Of a stretch of 64,000 bases of DNA, positions 1 through 12,395 are shown in pieces. A program made the translations under genes and the position numbers. The number at the start of each line of letters is the position of its first letter. Positions within the stretch are counted from its first letter, which is position 1. A model generated the notes under the pieces. It saw only the letters and a list, made by a program, of their open reading frames with translations. It was not told the origin of the DNA and ran no database searches. This stretch comes from Nemophila menziesii (taxonomy: Eukaryota > Streptophyta > Magnoliopsida > Boraginales > Hydrophyllaceae): positions 9,612,501 through 9,676,500 of the forward strand of contig JARWIR010000005.1 in assembly GCA_029959085.1 (NCBI GenBank). Reading direction: 5' to 3'.

Positions 1-103
1 ATTTCCTTGTTTCTTTACAGGTTAAATGTACCGAGCTTGGAATCGACTTTAATTTCATAATTTAGTATCTAATTTTTGCTTCACCTTAACACCAGATCTT
101 TGG

Positions 104-755
104 GCTGTGCAACGGGTTAGAAAACCCGATCAACCCGAAACTAGACGGGGTTTTGTTTATTGGGTGGATTGCGTTTGAAGTATAAAAAAATATAAATAAT
201 TTAGCGGGTTGTGGATTTTGAAGTTGATAATCGCATGGCCCGATCGTCCTTTTAGTATAAAAAAGATTAAAAAATTATAGTGCATATTTTAATTACAAAC
301 AATTATATAGATCGTTTTCTTTTCATTTTAGGCTTTTCCTTTTCGTCATTCTTTTCTAAAATCTTTTAAATTTTGATGGTATTTCATCTAATAGGTCCAT
401 ATTATATTATGATATGAGCTTCAATTTTTAAAATTTAATTCATGAGAATCTCAAGTTATATTTTTTAAAATCGAAGATAATTTGACTATAGCTGGAAATA
501 AAAAGTTATATTTTTTTAAACAATTCTTATTTGTAGACTAATATCGACATGTCCAATGAAACTGTATAAAAAAAACCCAACCCGTTTATCAACCCAAATC
601 ACTCAAAATGCACCCAAAACCCGCCACACACGGAACTAAATGGTTTATATAATGATTGGGCGTGTGCGGGTCTCATCTTTCAAGACCCGAACAAAAACAG
701 GTGTTTCGAGTATCGAGCATGTTTTACCCCAAACTAACCCGTGTACGACCGCCGA
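104..755. mobile_element. MITE-like block inside each array unit (unit 1 copy)
   Basis: AT-rich non-coding block that interrupts the tRNA monomer spacer. It is rich in short ACCCG/CGGGT words at both ends, which can pair with one another. It replaces about 130 bp of spacer present in the other two monomers, so the insertion was followed or accompanied by a deletion. It occurs at the same place in every unit, so it entered before the 1.92 kb unit was amplified. A diverged relative lies at 32738-33210. Superfamily not determined; no target duplication is visible. Confidence 0.6.
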
Positions 756-810
756 GTTATTCAGTAGAGCGAGACGGTAACGGAGAAAGGGGAGAAGGGG
801 GTTAACGATA

Positions 811-882
811 CGCCGTTGTTAGGGATCAAAACCGGGTCACCGGCTTGATAGGCATGAATACTTACCACTGTACTACAACGAC
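811..882 (-). pseudogene. tRNA-Asp pseudogene, copy 1 of unit 1
   Basis: 72-nt tRNA-Asp relic. The acceptor stem is kept, but the anticodon stem no longer pairs, the T-stem is broken, the B box is altered (TTTTGATCC) and the anticodon reads ATC instead of GTC. No T4 run follows. This unit carries the ccggcttgataggc variant. Confidence 0.9.
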
Positions 883-1270
883 TTGGTAGATATTCCACTT
901 CACGCCTTTAGTCGAAAACCACGTGTTCTCTTCCGAAAGCTAAATTCTTCCGGCTCACGAGCGATCTACCTCGATTTGTCAGGACGAGTAGGTTGCTCAA
1001 TATCCTTATCCCTTAACGGGTTAAAACAACAAAGTTTGGAATCGACTTTGATTTTATAAATTAGTGACTAATTTGTGTTTTACCTTCGCGTCGGGTCTTG
1101 TCCTTCTGACAACACAATCATATCATAACCTCGATGCATGATAACACTTTGAGATTGGAACTTTAAGAAACCAGGATCATAAGCAAATGATCCCAAACCT
1201 TATGTGGTGGCCATCGTGGTATTTATTAGATCGAGACGGTAACGAGAAAAGAGAAAAGGGAAAGAGGACA

Positions 1271-1342
1271 CGCCGTTGCCGGGGATCGAACACGGGTCAC
1301 CCGCGTGACAGGCGGGAATACTTACCACTATACCACAACGAC
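1271..1342 (-). tRNA. tRNA-Asp(GUC)-like, copy 2 of unit 1, T-stem defect
   Basis: Full-length cloverleaf with anticodon GTC, but G52 is T, which breaks the 52:62 T-stem pair and the first base of the B box. All copy-2 genes share this. This one also has A9 to G next to the A box. No clean T4 follows directly; the first downstream run is TTT. Probably weak or inactive. Confidence 0.55.
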
Positions 1343-1731
1343 TTGGTCGATGTCCCAATCTCACGCATTTACTCGAGAACCACGTACTCTTTTCCCAAAG
1401 CTAAATTCTTCTAGCTCACGAGCGTTCGAGCTCGGTTTGTCAGGACGAGTAGGTTGCTCGATATTCTTATTTTCAACGGGTTAAAAAGACCAAGCTTGGA
1501 GTCAACTCTGTTTTCATAATACAGTGTGTAATTTGTGCTTCACCTTCGCAGACAACATGAACATACCACAACCTCGATGCCTGATAATACTTTGAGGCTG
1601 GAATCTGAAGGGCTACAGCAGAACCAACAACATAAGCAAATGATCTCGGACCATAAAAGGTGATCATCGAGTTATTCAATAGAGCGAGACGGTAACATTA
1701 AAAGGGGAAAGGAAACTGGGGTAAAAGGATA

Positions 1732-1803
1732 CGCCGCTGCCGGGGATCGAACCCGGGTCGCCCGCGTGACAGGCGGGAATACTGACCACTATACTACAAC
1801 GAC
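1732..1803 (-). tRNA. tRNA-Asp(GUC), copy 3 of unit 1
   Basis: All stems pair and the anticodon is GTC. One change in the variable region (position 44, T to C) should be tolerated. CAACCAA lies immediately upstream, and TTTT follows about 4 bases after the 3' end. Confidence 0.85.
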
Positions 1804-2729
1804 TTGGTTGACATTCCACTTTCACGCATTTACTCGAAAACCGCAACTTCGCTTCCCAAACCTAAACTCTTCTAGCTCACGAGCCTTCTGACTCGATTTG
1901 TTAGGACGAGTAGCTTGCTCGATTTCCTTGTTTCTTTACAGGTTAAATGTACCGATCTTGGAATCGACTTTAATTTCATAACATAGTATCTAATTTTTGC
2001 TTCACCTTAACACCAGATCTTTGGGCTGTGCAACGGGTTAGAAAACCCGATCAACCCGAAACTAGACGGGTTTTTGTTTATTGGGTGGATTGCGTTTGAA
2101 GTATAAAAAAATATAAATAATTTAGCGGGTTGTGGATTTTGAAGTTGATAATCGCATGGCCCGATCGTCCTTTTAGTATAAAAAAGATTAAAAAATTATA
2201 CTGCATATTTTAATTCCAAACAATTATACAGATCGTTTTCTTTTCATTTTAGGCTTTTCCTTTTCGTCATTCTTTTCTAAAATCTTTTAAATTTTGATGG
2301 CATTTCATCTAATAGGTCCATATTATATTATGATATGAGCTTCAATTTTTAAAATTTAATTCATGAGAATCTCAAGTTATATTTTTTAAATCGAAGATAA
2401 TTTGACTATAGCTGGAAATAAAAAGTTATATTTTTTTAAACAATTCTTATTTGTAGACTAATATCGACATGTCCAATGAAACTGTATAAAAAAACCCAAC
2501 CCGTTTATCAACCCAAATCACTCAAAATGCACCCAAAACCCGCCACACACGGAACTAAATGGTTTATATAATGATTGGGCGTGTGCGGGTCTCATCTTTC
2601 AAGACCCGAACAAAAACAGGTGTTTCGTGTATCGAGCATGTTTTACCCCAAACTAACCCGTGTACGACCGCCGAGTAATTCAGTAGAGCGAGACGGTAAC
2701 GGAGAAAGGGGAGAAGGGGGTTAACGATA

Positions 2730-2801
2730 CGCCGTTGTTAGGGATCAAAACCGGGTCACCAGCTTGATAGGGATGAATACTTACCACTGTACTACAACGA
2801 C
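2730..2801 (-). pseudogene. tRNA-Asp pseudogene, copy 1 of unit 2
   Basis: Carries the cagcttgataggga variant shared with units 3-8 and 11-13. Anticodon ATC; anticodon stem unpaired at three positions. Confidence 0.9.
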
Positions 2802-3189
2802 TTGGTAGATATTCCACTTCACGCCTTTAGTCGAAAACCACGTTTTCTCTTCCGAAAGCTAAATTCTTCCGGCTCACGAGCGATCTACCTCGATTTGTCA
2901 GGACGAGTAGGTTGCTCAATATCCTTATCCCTTAACGGGTTAAAACGACAAAGTTTGGAATCGACTTTGATTTTATAAATTAGTGACTAATTTGTGTTTT
3001 ACCTTCGCGCCGGGTCTTGTCCTTCTGACAACACAATCATATCATAACCTCGATGCATGATAACACTTTGAGATTGGAACTTTAAGAAACCAGGATCATA
3101 AGCGAATGATCCCAAACCTTATGTGGTGGCCATCGTGGTATTTATTAGATCGAGACGGTAACGAGAAAAGAGAAAAGGGAAAGAGGACA

Positions 3190-3261
3190 CGCCGTTGCCG
3201 GGGATCGAACACGGGTCACCCGCGTGACATGCGGGAATACTTACCACTATACTACAACGAC
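3190..3261 (-). tRNA. tRNA-Asp(GUC)-like, copy 2 of unit 2, T-stem defect
   Basis: Anticodon GTC with C32 changed to A, besides the shared T52 mismatch. Confidence 0.55.
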
Positions 3262-3650
3262 TTGGTCGATGTCCCAATCTCACGCATTTACTCGAGAACC
3301 ACGTACTCTTTTCCCAAAGCTAAATTCTTCTAGCTCACGAGCGTTCGAGCTCGGTTTGTCAGGACGAGTAGGTTATTCGATATTCTTATTTTCAACGGGT
3401 TAAAAAGACCAAGCTTGGAGTCAACTCTGTTTTCATAATACAGTGTGTAATTTGTGCTTCACCTTCGCAGACAACATGAACATACCACAACCTCGATGCC
3501 TGATAACACTTTGAGGCTGGAATCTGAAGGGCTACAGCAGAACCAACAACATAAGCAAATGATCTCGGACCATAAAAGGTGATCATCGAGTTATTCAATA
3601 GAGCGAGACGGTAACATTAAAAGGGAAAAGGAAACTGGGGTAAAAGGATA

Positions 3651-3722
3651 CGCCGCTGCCGGGGATCGAACCCGGGTCACCCGCGTGACAGGCGGGAATA
3701 CTGACCACTATACTACAACGAC
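3651..3722 (-). tRNA. tRNA-Asp(GUC), intact, copy 3 of unit 2
   Basis: Reference intact copy. It has a 7-bp acceptor stem with the normal G-T pair at 2:71 and an extra 5:68 wobble, a 4-bp D stem, an anticodon stem CCCGC/GCGGG with loop CTGTCAC (anticodon GTC), a 4-nt variable region, and a 5-bp T stem with loop TTCGATC. The discriminator base is G. A box TAGTATAGTGG and B box GGTTCGATCCC fit Pol III internal promoters. CAACCAA directly upstream and TTTT just downstream fit plant tRNA gene starts and terminators. Product: cytosolic aspartate tRNA. It differs from the single-copy gene at 37198-37269 only by one D-loop base and the 5:68 wobble. Confidence 0.92.
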
Positions 3723-4648
3723 TTGGTTGACATTCCACTTTCACGCATTTACTCGAAAACCGCAACTTCGCTTCCCAAACCTAAACTCTTCTAGCTCACG
3801 AGCCTTCTGACTCGATTTGTTAGGACGAGTAGCTTGCTCGATTTCCTTGTTTCTTTACAGGTTAAATGTACCGATCTTGGAATCGACTTTAATTTCATAA
3901 CATAGTATCTAATTTTTGCTTCACCTTAACACCAGATCTTTGGGCTGTGCAACGGGTTAGAAAACCCGATCAACCCGAAACTAGACGGGTTTTTGTTTAT
4001 TGGGTGGATTGCGTTTGAAGTATAAAAAAATATAAATAATTTAGCGGGTTGTGGATTTTGAAGTTGATAATCGCATGGCCCGATCGTCCTTTTAGTATAA
4101 AAAAGATTAAAAAATTATACTGCATATTTTAATTACAAAAAATTATACAGATCGTTTTCTTTTCATTTTAGGCTTTTCCTTTTCGTCATTCTTTTCTAAA
4201 ATCTTTTAAATTTTGATGGTATTTCATCTAATATGTCCATATTATATTATGATATGAGCTTCAATTTTTAAAATTTAATTCATGAGAATCTCAAGTTATA
4301 TTTTTTAAATCGAAGATAATTTGACTATAGCTGGAAATAAAAAGTTATATTTTTTTAAACAATTCTTATTTGTAGACTAATATCGACATGTCCAATGAAA
4401 CTGTATAAAAAAAACCAACCCGTTTATCAACCCAAATCACTCAAAATGCACCCAAAACCCGCCACACACGAAACTAAATGGTTTATATAATGATTGGGCG
4501 TGTGCGGGTCTCATCTTTCAAGACCCGAACAAAAACAGGTGTTTCGTGTATCGAGCATGTTTTACCCCAAACTAACCCGTGTACGACCGCCGAGTAATTC
4601 AGTAGAGCGAGACGGTAACGGAGAAAGGGGAGAAGGGGGTTAACGATA

Positions 4649-4720
4649 CGCCGTTGTTAGGGATCAAAACCGGGTCACCAGCTTGATAGGGATGAATACT
4701 TACCACTGTACTACAACGAC
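4649..4720 (-). pseudogene. tRNA-Asp pseudogene, copy 1 of unit 3
   Basis: Same decayed form as in unit 2: anticodon ATC, T arm broken. Confidence 0.9.
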
Positions 4721-5108
4721 TTGGTAGATATTCCACTTCACGCCTTTAGTCGAAAACCACGTTTTCTCTTCCGAAAGCTAAATTCTTCCGGCTCACGAGC
4801 GATCTACCTCGATTTGTCAGGACGAGTAGGTTGCTCAATATCCTTATCCCTTAACGGGTTAAAACGACAAAGTTTGGAATCGACTTTGATTTTATAAATT
4901 AGTGACTAATTTGTGTTTTACCTTCGCGCCGGGTCTTGTCCTTCTGACAGCACAATCATATCATAACCTCGATGCATGATAACACTTTGAGATTGGAACT
5001 TTAAGAAACCAGGATCATAAGCAAATGATCCCAAACCTTATGTGGTGGCCATCGTGGTATTTATTAGATCGAGACGGTAACGAGAAAAGAGAAAAGGGAA
5101 AGAGGACA

Positions 5109-5180
5109 CGCCGTTGCCGGGGATCGAACACGGGTCACCCGCGTGACATGCGGGAATACTTACCACTATACTACAACGAC
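5109..5180 (-). tRNA. tRNA-Asp(GUC)-like, copy 2 of unit 3, T-stem defect
   Basis: Anticodon GTC, A32, T52 mismatch; same as the unit 2 copy. Confidence 0.55.
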
Positions 5181-5569
5181 TTGGTCGATGTCCCAATCTT
5201 ACGCATTTACTCGAGAACCACGTACTCTTTTCCCAAAGCTAAATTCTTCTAGCTCACGAGCGTTCGAGCTCGGTTTGTCAGGACGAGTAGGTTATTCGAT
5301 ATTCTTATTTTCAACGGGTTAAAAAGACCAAGCTTGGAGTCAACTCTGTTTTCATAATACAGTGTGTAATTTGTGCTTCACCTTCGCAGACAACATGAAC
5401 ATACCACAACCTCGATGCCTGATAACACTTTGAGGCTGGAATCTGAAGGGCTACAGCAGAACCAACAACATAAGCAAATGATCTCGGACCATAAAAGGTG
5501 ATCATCGAGTTATTCAATAGAGCGAGACGGTAACATTAAAAGGGAAAAGGAAACTGGGGTAAAAGGATA

Positions 5570-5641
5570 CGCCGCTGCCGGGGATCGAACCCGGGTCACC
5601 CGCGTGACAGGCGGGAATACTGACCACTATACTACAACGAC
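5570..5641 (-). tRNA. tRNA-Asp(GUC), intact, copy 3 of unit 3
   Basis: Identical over 72 nt to the unit 2 copy, with the same CAA upstream and TTTT downstream. Confidence 0.92.
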
Positions 5642-6567
5642 TTGGTTGACATTCCACTTTCACGCATTTACTCGAAAACCGCAACTTCGCTTCCCAAACC
5701 TAAACTCTTCTAGCTCACGAGCCTTCTGACTCGATTTGTTAGGACGAGTAGCTTGCTCGATTTCCTTGTTTCTTTACAGGTTAAATGTACCGATCTTGGA
5801 ATCGACTTTAATTTCATAACATAGTATCTAATTTTTGCTTCACCTTAACACCAGATCTTTGGGCTGTGCAACGGGTTAGAAAACCCGATCAACCCGAAAC
5901 TAGACGGGTTTTTGTTTATTGGGTGGATTGCGTTTGAAGTATAAAAAAATATAAATAATTTAGCGGGTTGTGGATTTTGAAGTTGATAATCGCATGGCCC
6001 GATCGTCCTTTTAGTATAAAAAAGATTAAAAAATTATACTGCATATTTTAATTACAAAAAATTATACAGATCGTTTTCTTTTCATTTTAGGCTTTTCCTT
6101 TTCGTCATTCTTTTCTAAAATCTTTTAAATTTTGGTGGTATTTCATCTAATAGGTCCATATTATATTATGATATGAGCTTCAATTTTTAAAATTTAATTC
6201 ATGAGAATCTCAAGTTATATTTTTTAAATCGAAGATAATTTGACTATAGCTGGAAATAAAAAGTTATATTTTTTTAAACAATTCTTATTTGTAGACTAAT
6301 ATCGACATGTCCAATGAAACTGTATAAAAAAACCCAACCCGTTTATCAACCCAAATCACTCAAAATGCACCCAAAACCCGCCACACACGAAACTAAATGG
6401 TTTATATAATGATTGGGCGTGTGCGGGTCTCATCTTTCAAGACCCGAACAAAAACAGGTGTTTCGTGTATCGAGCATGTTTTACCCCAAACTAACCCGTG
6501 TACGACCGCCGAGTAATTCAGTAGAGCGAGACGGTAACGGAGAAAGGGGAGAAGGGGGTTAACGATA

Positions 6568-6639
6568 CGCCGTTGTTAGGGATCAAAACCGGGTCACCAG
6601 CTTGATAGGGATGAATACTTACCACTGTACTACAACGAC
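6568..6639 (-). pseudogene. tRNA-Asp pseudogene, copy 1 of unit 4
   Basis: Same decayed form as in unit 2. Confidence 0.9.
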
Positions 6640-7027
6640 TTGGTAGATATTCCACTTCACGCCTTTAGTCGAAAACCACGTTTTCTCTTCCGAAAGCTAA
6701 ATTCTTCCGGCTCACGAGCGATCTACCTCGATTTGTCAGGACGAGTAGGTTGCTCAATATCCTTATCCCTTAACGGGTTAAAACGACAAAGTTTGGAATC
6801 GACTTTGATTTTATAAATTAGTGACTAATTTGTGTTTTACCTTCGCGCCGGGTCTTGTCCTTCTGACAACACAATCATATCATAACCTCGATGCATGATA
6901 ACACTTTGAGATTGGAACTTTAAGAAACCAGGATCATAAGCAAATGATCCCAAACCTTATGTGGTGGCCATCGTGGTATTTATTAGATCGAGACGGTAAC
7001 GAGAAAAGAGAAAAGGGAAAGAGGACA

Positions 7028-7099
7028 CGCCGTTGCCGGGGATCGAACACGGGTCACCCGCGTGACATGCGGGAATACTTACCACTATACTAAAACGAC
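7028..7099 (-). tRNA. tRNA-Asp(GUC)-like, copy 2 of unit 4, two stem defects
   Basis: Besides T52 and A32, position 7 is changed (G to T), which breaks the last acceptor pair. Only unit 7 shares this change. Confidence 0.45.
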
Positions 7100-7488
7100 T
7101 TGGTCGATGTCCCAATCTCACGCATTTACTCGAGAACCACGTACTCTTTTCCCAAAGCTAAATTCTTCTAGCTCACGAGCGTTCGAGCTCGGTTTGTCAG
7201 GACGAGTAGGTTATTCGATATTCTTATTTTCAACGGGTTAAAAAGACCAAGCTTGGAGTCAACTCTGTTTTCATAATACAGTGTGTAATTTGTGCTTCAC
7301 CTTCGCAGACAACATGAACATACCACAACCTCGATGCCTGATAACACTTTGAGGCTGGAATCTGAAGGGCTACAGCAGAACCAACAACATAAGCAAATGA
7401 TCTCGGACCATAAAAGGTGATCATCGAGTTATTCAATTGAGCGAGACGGTAACATTAAAAGGGAAAAGGAAACTGGGGTAAAAGGATA

Positions 7489-7560
7489 CGCCGCTGCCGG
7501 GGATCGAACCCGGGTCACCAGCGTGACAGGCGGGAATACTGACCACTATACTACAACGAC
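7489..7560 (-). tRNA. tRNA-Asp(GUC), copy 3 of unit 4, anticodon-stem mismatch
   Basis: Position 41 is G to T, which opens one pair in the middle of the anticodon stem. The rest matches the intact form. Function doubtful. Confidence 0.6.
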
Positions 7561-8486
7561 TTGGTTGACATTCCACTTTCACGCATTTACTCGAAAACCG
7601 CAACTTCGCTTCCCAAACCTAAACTCTTCTAGCTCACGAGCCTTCTGACTCGATTTGTTAGGACGAGTAGCTTGCTCGATTTCCTTGTTTCTTTACAGGT
7701 TAAATGTACCGATCTTGGAATCGACTTTAATTTCATAACATAGTATCTAATTTTTGCTTCACCTTAACACCAGATCTTTGGGCTGTGCAACGGGTTAGAA
7801 AACCCGATCAACCCGAAACTAGACGGGTTTTTGTTTATTGGGTGGATTGCGTTTGAAGTATAAAAAAATATAAATAATTTAGCGGGTTGTGGATTTTGAA
7901 GTTGATAATCGCATGGCCCGATCGTCCTTTTAGTATAAAAAAGATTAAAAAATTATACTGCATATTTTAATTACAAACAATTATACAGATCGTTTTCTTT
8001 TCATTTTAGGCTTTTCCTTTTCGTCATTCTTTTCTAAAATCTTTTAAATTTTGATGGTATTTCATCTAATAGGTCCATATTATATTATGATATGAGCTTC
8101 AATTTTTAAAATTTAATTCATGAGAATCTCAAGTTATATTTTTTAAATCGAAGATAATTTGACTATAGCTGGAAATAAAAAGTTATATTTTTTTAAACAA
8201 TTCTTATTTGTAGACTAATATCGACATGTCCAATGAAACTGTATAAAAAAAACCAACCCGTTTATCAACCCAAATCACTCAAAATGCACCCAAAACCCGC
8301 CACACACGAAACTAAATGGTTTATATAATGATTGGGCGTGTGCGGGTCTCATCTTTCAAGACCCGAACAAAAACAGGTGTTTCGTGTATCGAGCATGTTT
8401 TACCCCAAACTAACCCGTGTACGACCGCCAAGTAATTCAGTAGAGCGAGACGGTAACGGAGAAAGGGGAGAAGGGGGTTAACGATA

Positions 8487-8558
8487 CGCCGTTGTTAGGG
8501 ATCAAAACCGGGTCACCAGCTTGATAGGGATGAATACTTACCACTGTACTACAACGAC
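8487..8558 (-). pseudogene. tRNA-Asp pseudogene, copy 1 of unit 5
   Basis: Same decayed form as in unit 2. Confidence 0.9.
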
Positions 8559-8946
8559 TTGGTAGATATTCCACTTCACGCCTTTAGTCGAAAACCACGT
8601 TTTCTCTTCCGAAAGCTAAATTCTTCCGGCTCACGAGCGATCTACCTCGATTTGTCAGGACGAGTAGGTTGCTCAATATCCTTATCCCTTAACGGGTTAA
8701 AACGACAAAGTTTGGAATCGACTTTAATTTTATAAATTAGTGTCTAATTTGTGTTTTACCTTCGCGCCGGGTCTTGTCCCTCTGACAACACAATCATATC
8801 ATAACCTCGATGCATGATAACACTTTGAGGCTGGAACTTTAAGAAACCAGGATCATAAGCAAATGATCTCAAACCTTATGTGGTGGCCATCGTGGTATTT
8901 ATTAGATCGAGACGGTAACGGGAAAAGAGAAAAGGGAAAGAGGACA

Positions 8947-9018
8947 CGCCGTTGCCGGGGATCGAACACGGGTCACCCGCGTGACAGACGGGAATACTTA
9001 CCACTATACTACAACGAC
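8947..9018 (-). tRNA. tRNA-Asp(GUC)-like, copy 2 of unit 5, T-stem defect
   Basis: Carries the gacagacggg variant, which makes pair 31:39 a U-G wobble, plus the shared T52 mismatch. A 1-bp deletion in the flanking spacer near 9075 is shared only with unit 8. Confidence 0.55.
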
Positions 9019-9406
9019 TTGGTCGATGTCCCAATATCACGCATTTACTCGAGAACCACGTACTCTTTTCCCAAGCTAAATTCTTCTAGCTCACGAGCGT
9101 TCGAGCTCGGTTTGTCAGGACGAGTAGGTTGCTCGATATTCTTATTTTCAACGGGTTAAAAAGACCAAGCTTGGAGTCAACTCTGTTTTCATAATACAGT
9201 GTGTAATTTGTGCTTCACCTTCGCAGACAACATGAACATACCACAACCTCGATGCCTGATAACACTTTGAGGCTGGAATCTGAAGGGCTACAGCAGAACC
9301 AACAACATAAGCAAATGATCTCGGACCATAAAAGGTGATCATCGAGTTATTCAATAGAGCGAGACGGTAACATTAAAAGGGAAAAGGAAACTGGGGTAAA
9401 AGGATA

Positions 9407-9478
9407 CGCCGCTGTCAGGGATCGAACCCGGGTCACCCGCGTGACAGGCGGGAATACTGACCACTATACTACAACGAC
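9407..9478 (-). tRNA. tRNA-Asp(GUC), copy 3 of unit 5, T-stem damage
   Basis: The variant gctgtcaggg changes positions 63 and 65: one T-stem pair becomes a wobble and pair 49:65 is lost. Shared only with unit 6. Anticodon intact. Confidence 0.55.
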
Positions 9479-10404
9479 TTGGTTGACATTCCACTTTCAC
9501 GCATTTACTCGAAAACCGCAACTTCGCTTCCCAAACCTAAACTCTTCTAGCTCACGAGCCTTCTGACTCGATTTGTTAGGACGAGTAGCTTGCTCGATTT
9601 CCTTGTTTCTTTACAGGTTAAATGTACCGATCTTGGAATCGACTTTAATTTCATAACATAGTATCTAATTTTTGCTTCACCTTAACACCAGATCTTTGGG
9701 CTGTGCAACGGGTTAGAAAACCCGATCAACCCGAAACTAGACGGGTTTTTGTTTATTGGGTGGATTGCGTTTGAAGTATAAAAAAATATAAATAATTTAG
9801 CGGGTTGTGGATTTTGAAGTTGATAATCGCATGGCCCGATCGTCCTTTTAGTATAAAAAAGATTAAAAAATTATACTGCATATTTTAATTACAAACAATT
9901 ATACAGATCGTTTTCTTTTCATTTTAGGCTTTTCCTTTTCGTCATTCTTTTCTAAAATCTTTTAAATTTTGATGGTATTTCATCTAATAGGTCCATATTA
10001 TATTATGATATGAGCTTCAATTTTTAAAATTTAATTCATGAGAATCTCAAGTTATATTTTTTAAATCGAAGATAATTTGACTATAGCTGGAAATAAAAAG
10101 TTATATTTTTTTAAACAATTCTTATTTGTAGACTAATATCGACATGTCCAATGAAACTGTATAAAAAAACCCAACCCGTTTATCAACCCAAATCACTCAA
10201 AATGCACCCAAAACCCGCCACACACGAAACTAAATGGGTTATATAATGATTGGGCGTGTGCGGGTCTCATCTTTCAAGACCCGAACAAAAACAGGTGTTT
10301 CGTGTATCGAGCATGTTTTACCCCAAACTAACCCGTGTACGACCGCCGAGTAATTCAGTAGAGCGAGACGGTAACGGAGAAAGGGGAGAAGGGGGTTAAC
10401 GATA

Positions 10405-10476
10405 CGCCGTTGTTAGGGATCAAAACCGGGTCACCAGCTTGATAGGGATGAATACTTACCACTGTACTACAACGAC
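10405..10476 (-). pseudogene. tRNA-Asp pseudogene, copy 1 of unit 6
   Basis: Same decayed form as in unit 2. Confidence 0.9.
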
Positions 10477-10864
10477 TTGGTAGATATTCCACTTCACGCC
10501 TTTAGTCGAAAACCACGTTTTCTCTTCCGAAAGCTAAATTCTTCCGGCTCACGAGCGATCTACCTCGATTTGTCAGGACGAGTAGGTTGCTCAATATCCT
10601 TATCCCTTAACGGGTTAAAACGACAAAGTTTGGAATCGACTTTGATTTTATAAATTAGTGACTAATTTGTGTTTTACCTTCGCGCCGGGTCTTGTCCTTC
10701 TGACAACACAATCATATCATAACCTCGATGCATGATAACACTTTGAGATTGGAACTTTAAGAAACCAGGATCATAAGCGAATGATCCCAAACCTTATGTG
10801 GTGGCCATCGTGGTATTTATTAGATCGAGACGGTAACGAGAAAAGAGAAAAGGGAAAGAGGACA

Positions 10865-10936
10865 CGCCGTTGCCGGGGATCGAACACGGGTCACCCGCGT
10901 GACATGCGGGAATACTTACCACTATACTACAACGAC
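10865..10936 (-). tRNA. tRNA-Asp(GUC)-like, copy 2 of unit 6, T-stem defect
   Basis: A32 and T52 form, as in units 2 and 3. The flank shares the agcgaatg variant with unit 2. Confidence 0.55.
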
Positions 10937-11325
10937 TTGGTCGATGTCCCAATCTCACGCATTTACTCGAGAACCACGTACTCTTTTCCCAAAGCTAAAT
11001 TCTTCTAGCTCACGAGCGTTCGAGCTCGGTTTGTCAGGACGAGTAGGTTATTCGATATTCTTATTTTCAACGGGTTAAAAAGACCAAGCTTGGAGTCAAC
11101 TCTGTTTTCATAATACAGTGTGTAATTTGTGCTTCACCTTCGCAGACAACATGAACATACCACAACCTCGATGCCTGATAACACTTTGAGGCTGGAATCT
11201 GAAGGGCTACAGCAGAACCAACAACATAAGCAAATGATCTCGGACCATAAAAGGTGATCATCGAGTTATTCAATAGAGCGAGACGGTAACATTAAAAGGG
11301 AAAAGGAAACTGGGGTAAAAGGATA

Positions 11326-11397
11326 CGCCGCTGTCAGGGATCGAACCCGGGTCACCCGCGTGACAGGCGGGAATACTGACCACTATACTACAACGAC
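11326..11397 (-). tRNA. tRNA-Asp(GUC), copy 3 of unit 6, T-stem damage
   Basis: Same two T-stem changes as in unit 5, the adjacent unit. Confidence 0.55.
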
Positions 11398-12323
11398 TTG
11401 GTTGACATTCCACTTTCACGCATTTACTCGAAAACCGCAACTTCGCTTCCCAAACCTAAACTCTTCTAGCTCACGAGCCTTCTGACTCGATTTGTTAGGA
11501 CGAGTAGCTTGCTCGATTTCCTTGTTTCTTTACAGGTTAAATGTACCGATCTTGGAATCGACTTTAATTTCATAACATAGTATCTAATTTTTGCTTCACC
11601 TTAACACCAGATCTTTGGGCTGTGCAACGGGTTAGAAAACCCGATCAACCCGAAACTAGACGGGTTTTTGTTTATTGGGTGGATTGCGTTTGAAGTATAA
11701 AAAAATATAAATAATTTAGCGGGTTGTGGATTTTGAAGTTGATAATCGCATGGCCCGATCGTCCTTTTAGTATAAAAAAGATTAAAAAATTATACTGCAT
11801 ATTTTAATTACAAAAAATTATACAGATCGTTTTCTTTTCATTTTAGGCTTTTCCTTTTCGTCATTCTTTTCTAAAATCTTTTAAATTTTGGTGGTATTTC
11901 ATCTAATAGGTCCATATTATATTATGATATGAGCTTCAATTTTTAAAATTTAATTCATGAGAATCTCAAGTTATATTTTTTAAATCGAAGATAATTTGAC
12001 TATAGCTGGAAATAAAAAGTTATATTTTTTTAAACAATTCTTATTTGTAGACTAATATCGACATGTCCAATGAAACTGTATAAAAAAACCCAACCCGTTT
12101 ATCAACCCAAATCACTCAAAATGCACCCAAAACCCGCCACACACGAAACTAAATGGTTTATATAATGATTGGGCGTGTGCGGGTCTCATCTTTCAAGACC
12201 CGAACAAAAACAGGTGTTTCGTGTATCGAGCATGTTTTACCCCAAACTAACCCGTGTACGACCGCCGAGTAATTCAGTAGAGCGAGACGGTAACGGAGAA
12301 AGGGGAGAAGGGGGTTAACGATA

Positions 12324-12395
12324 CGCCGTTGTTAGGGATCAAAACCGGGTCACCAGCTTGATAGGGATGAATACTTACCACTGTACTACAACGAC
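12324..12395 (-). pseudogene. tRNA-Asp pseudogene, copy 1 of unit 7
   Basis: Same decayed form as in unit 2. Confidence 0.9.
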
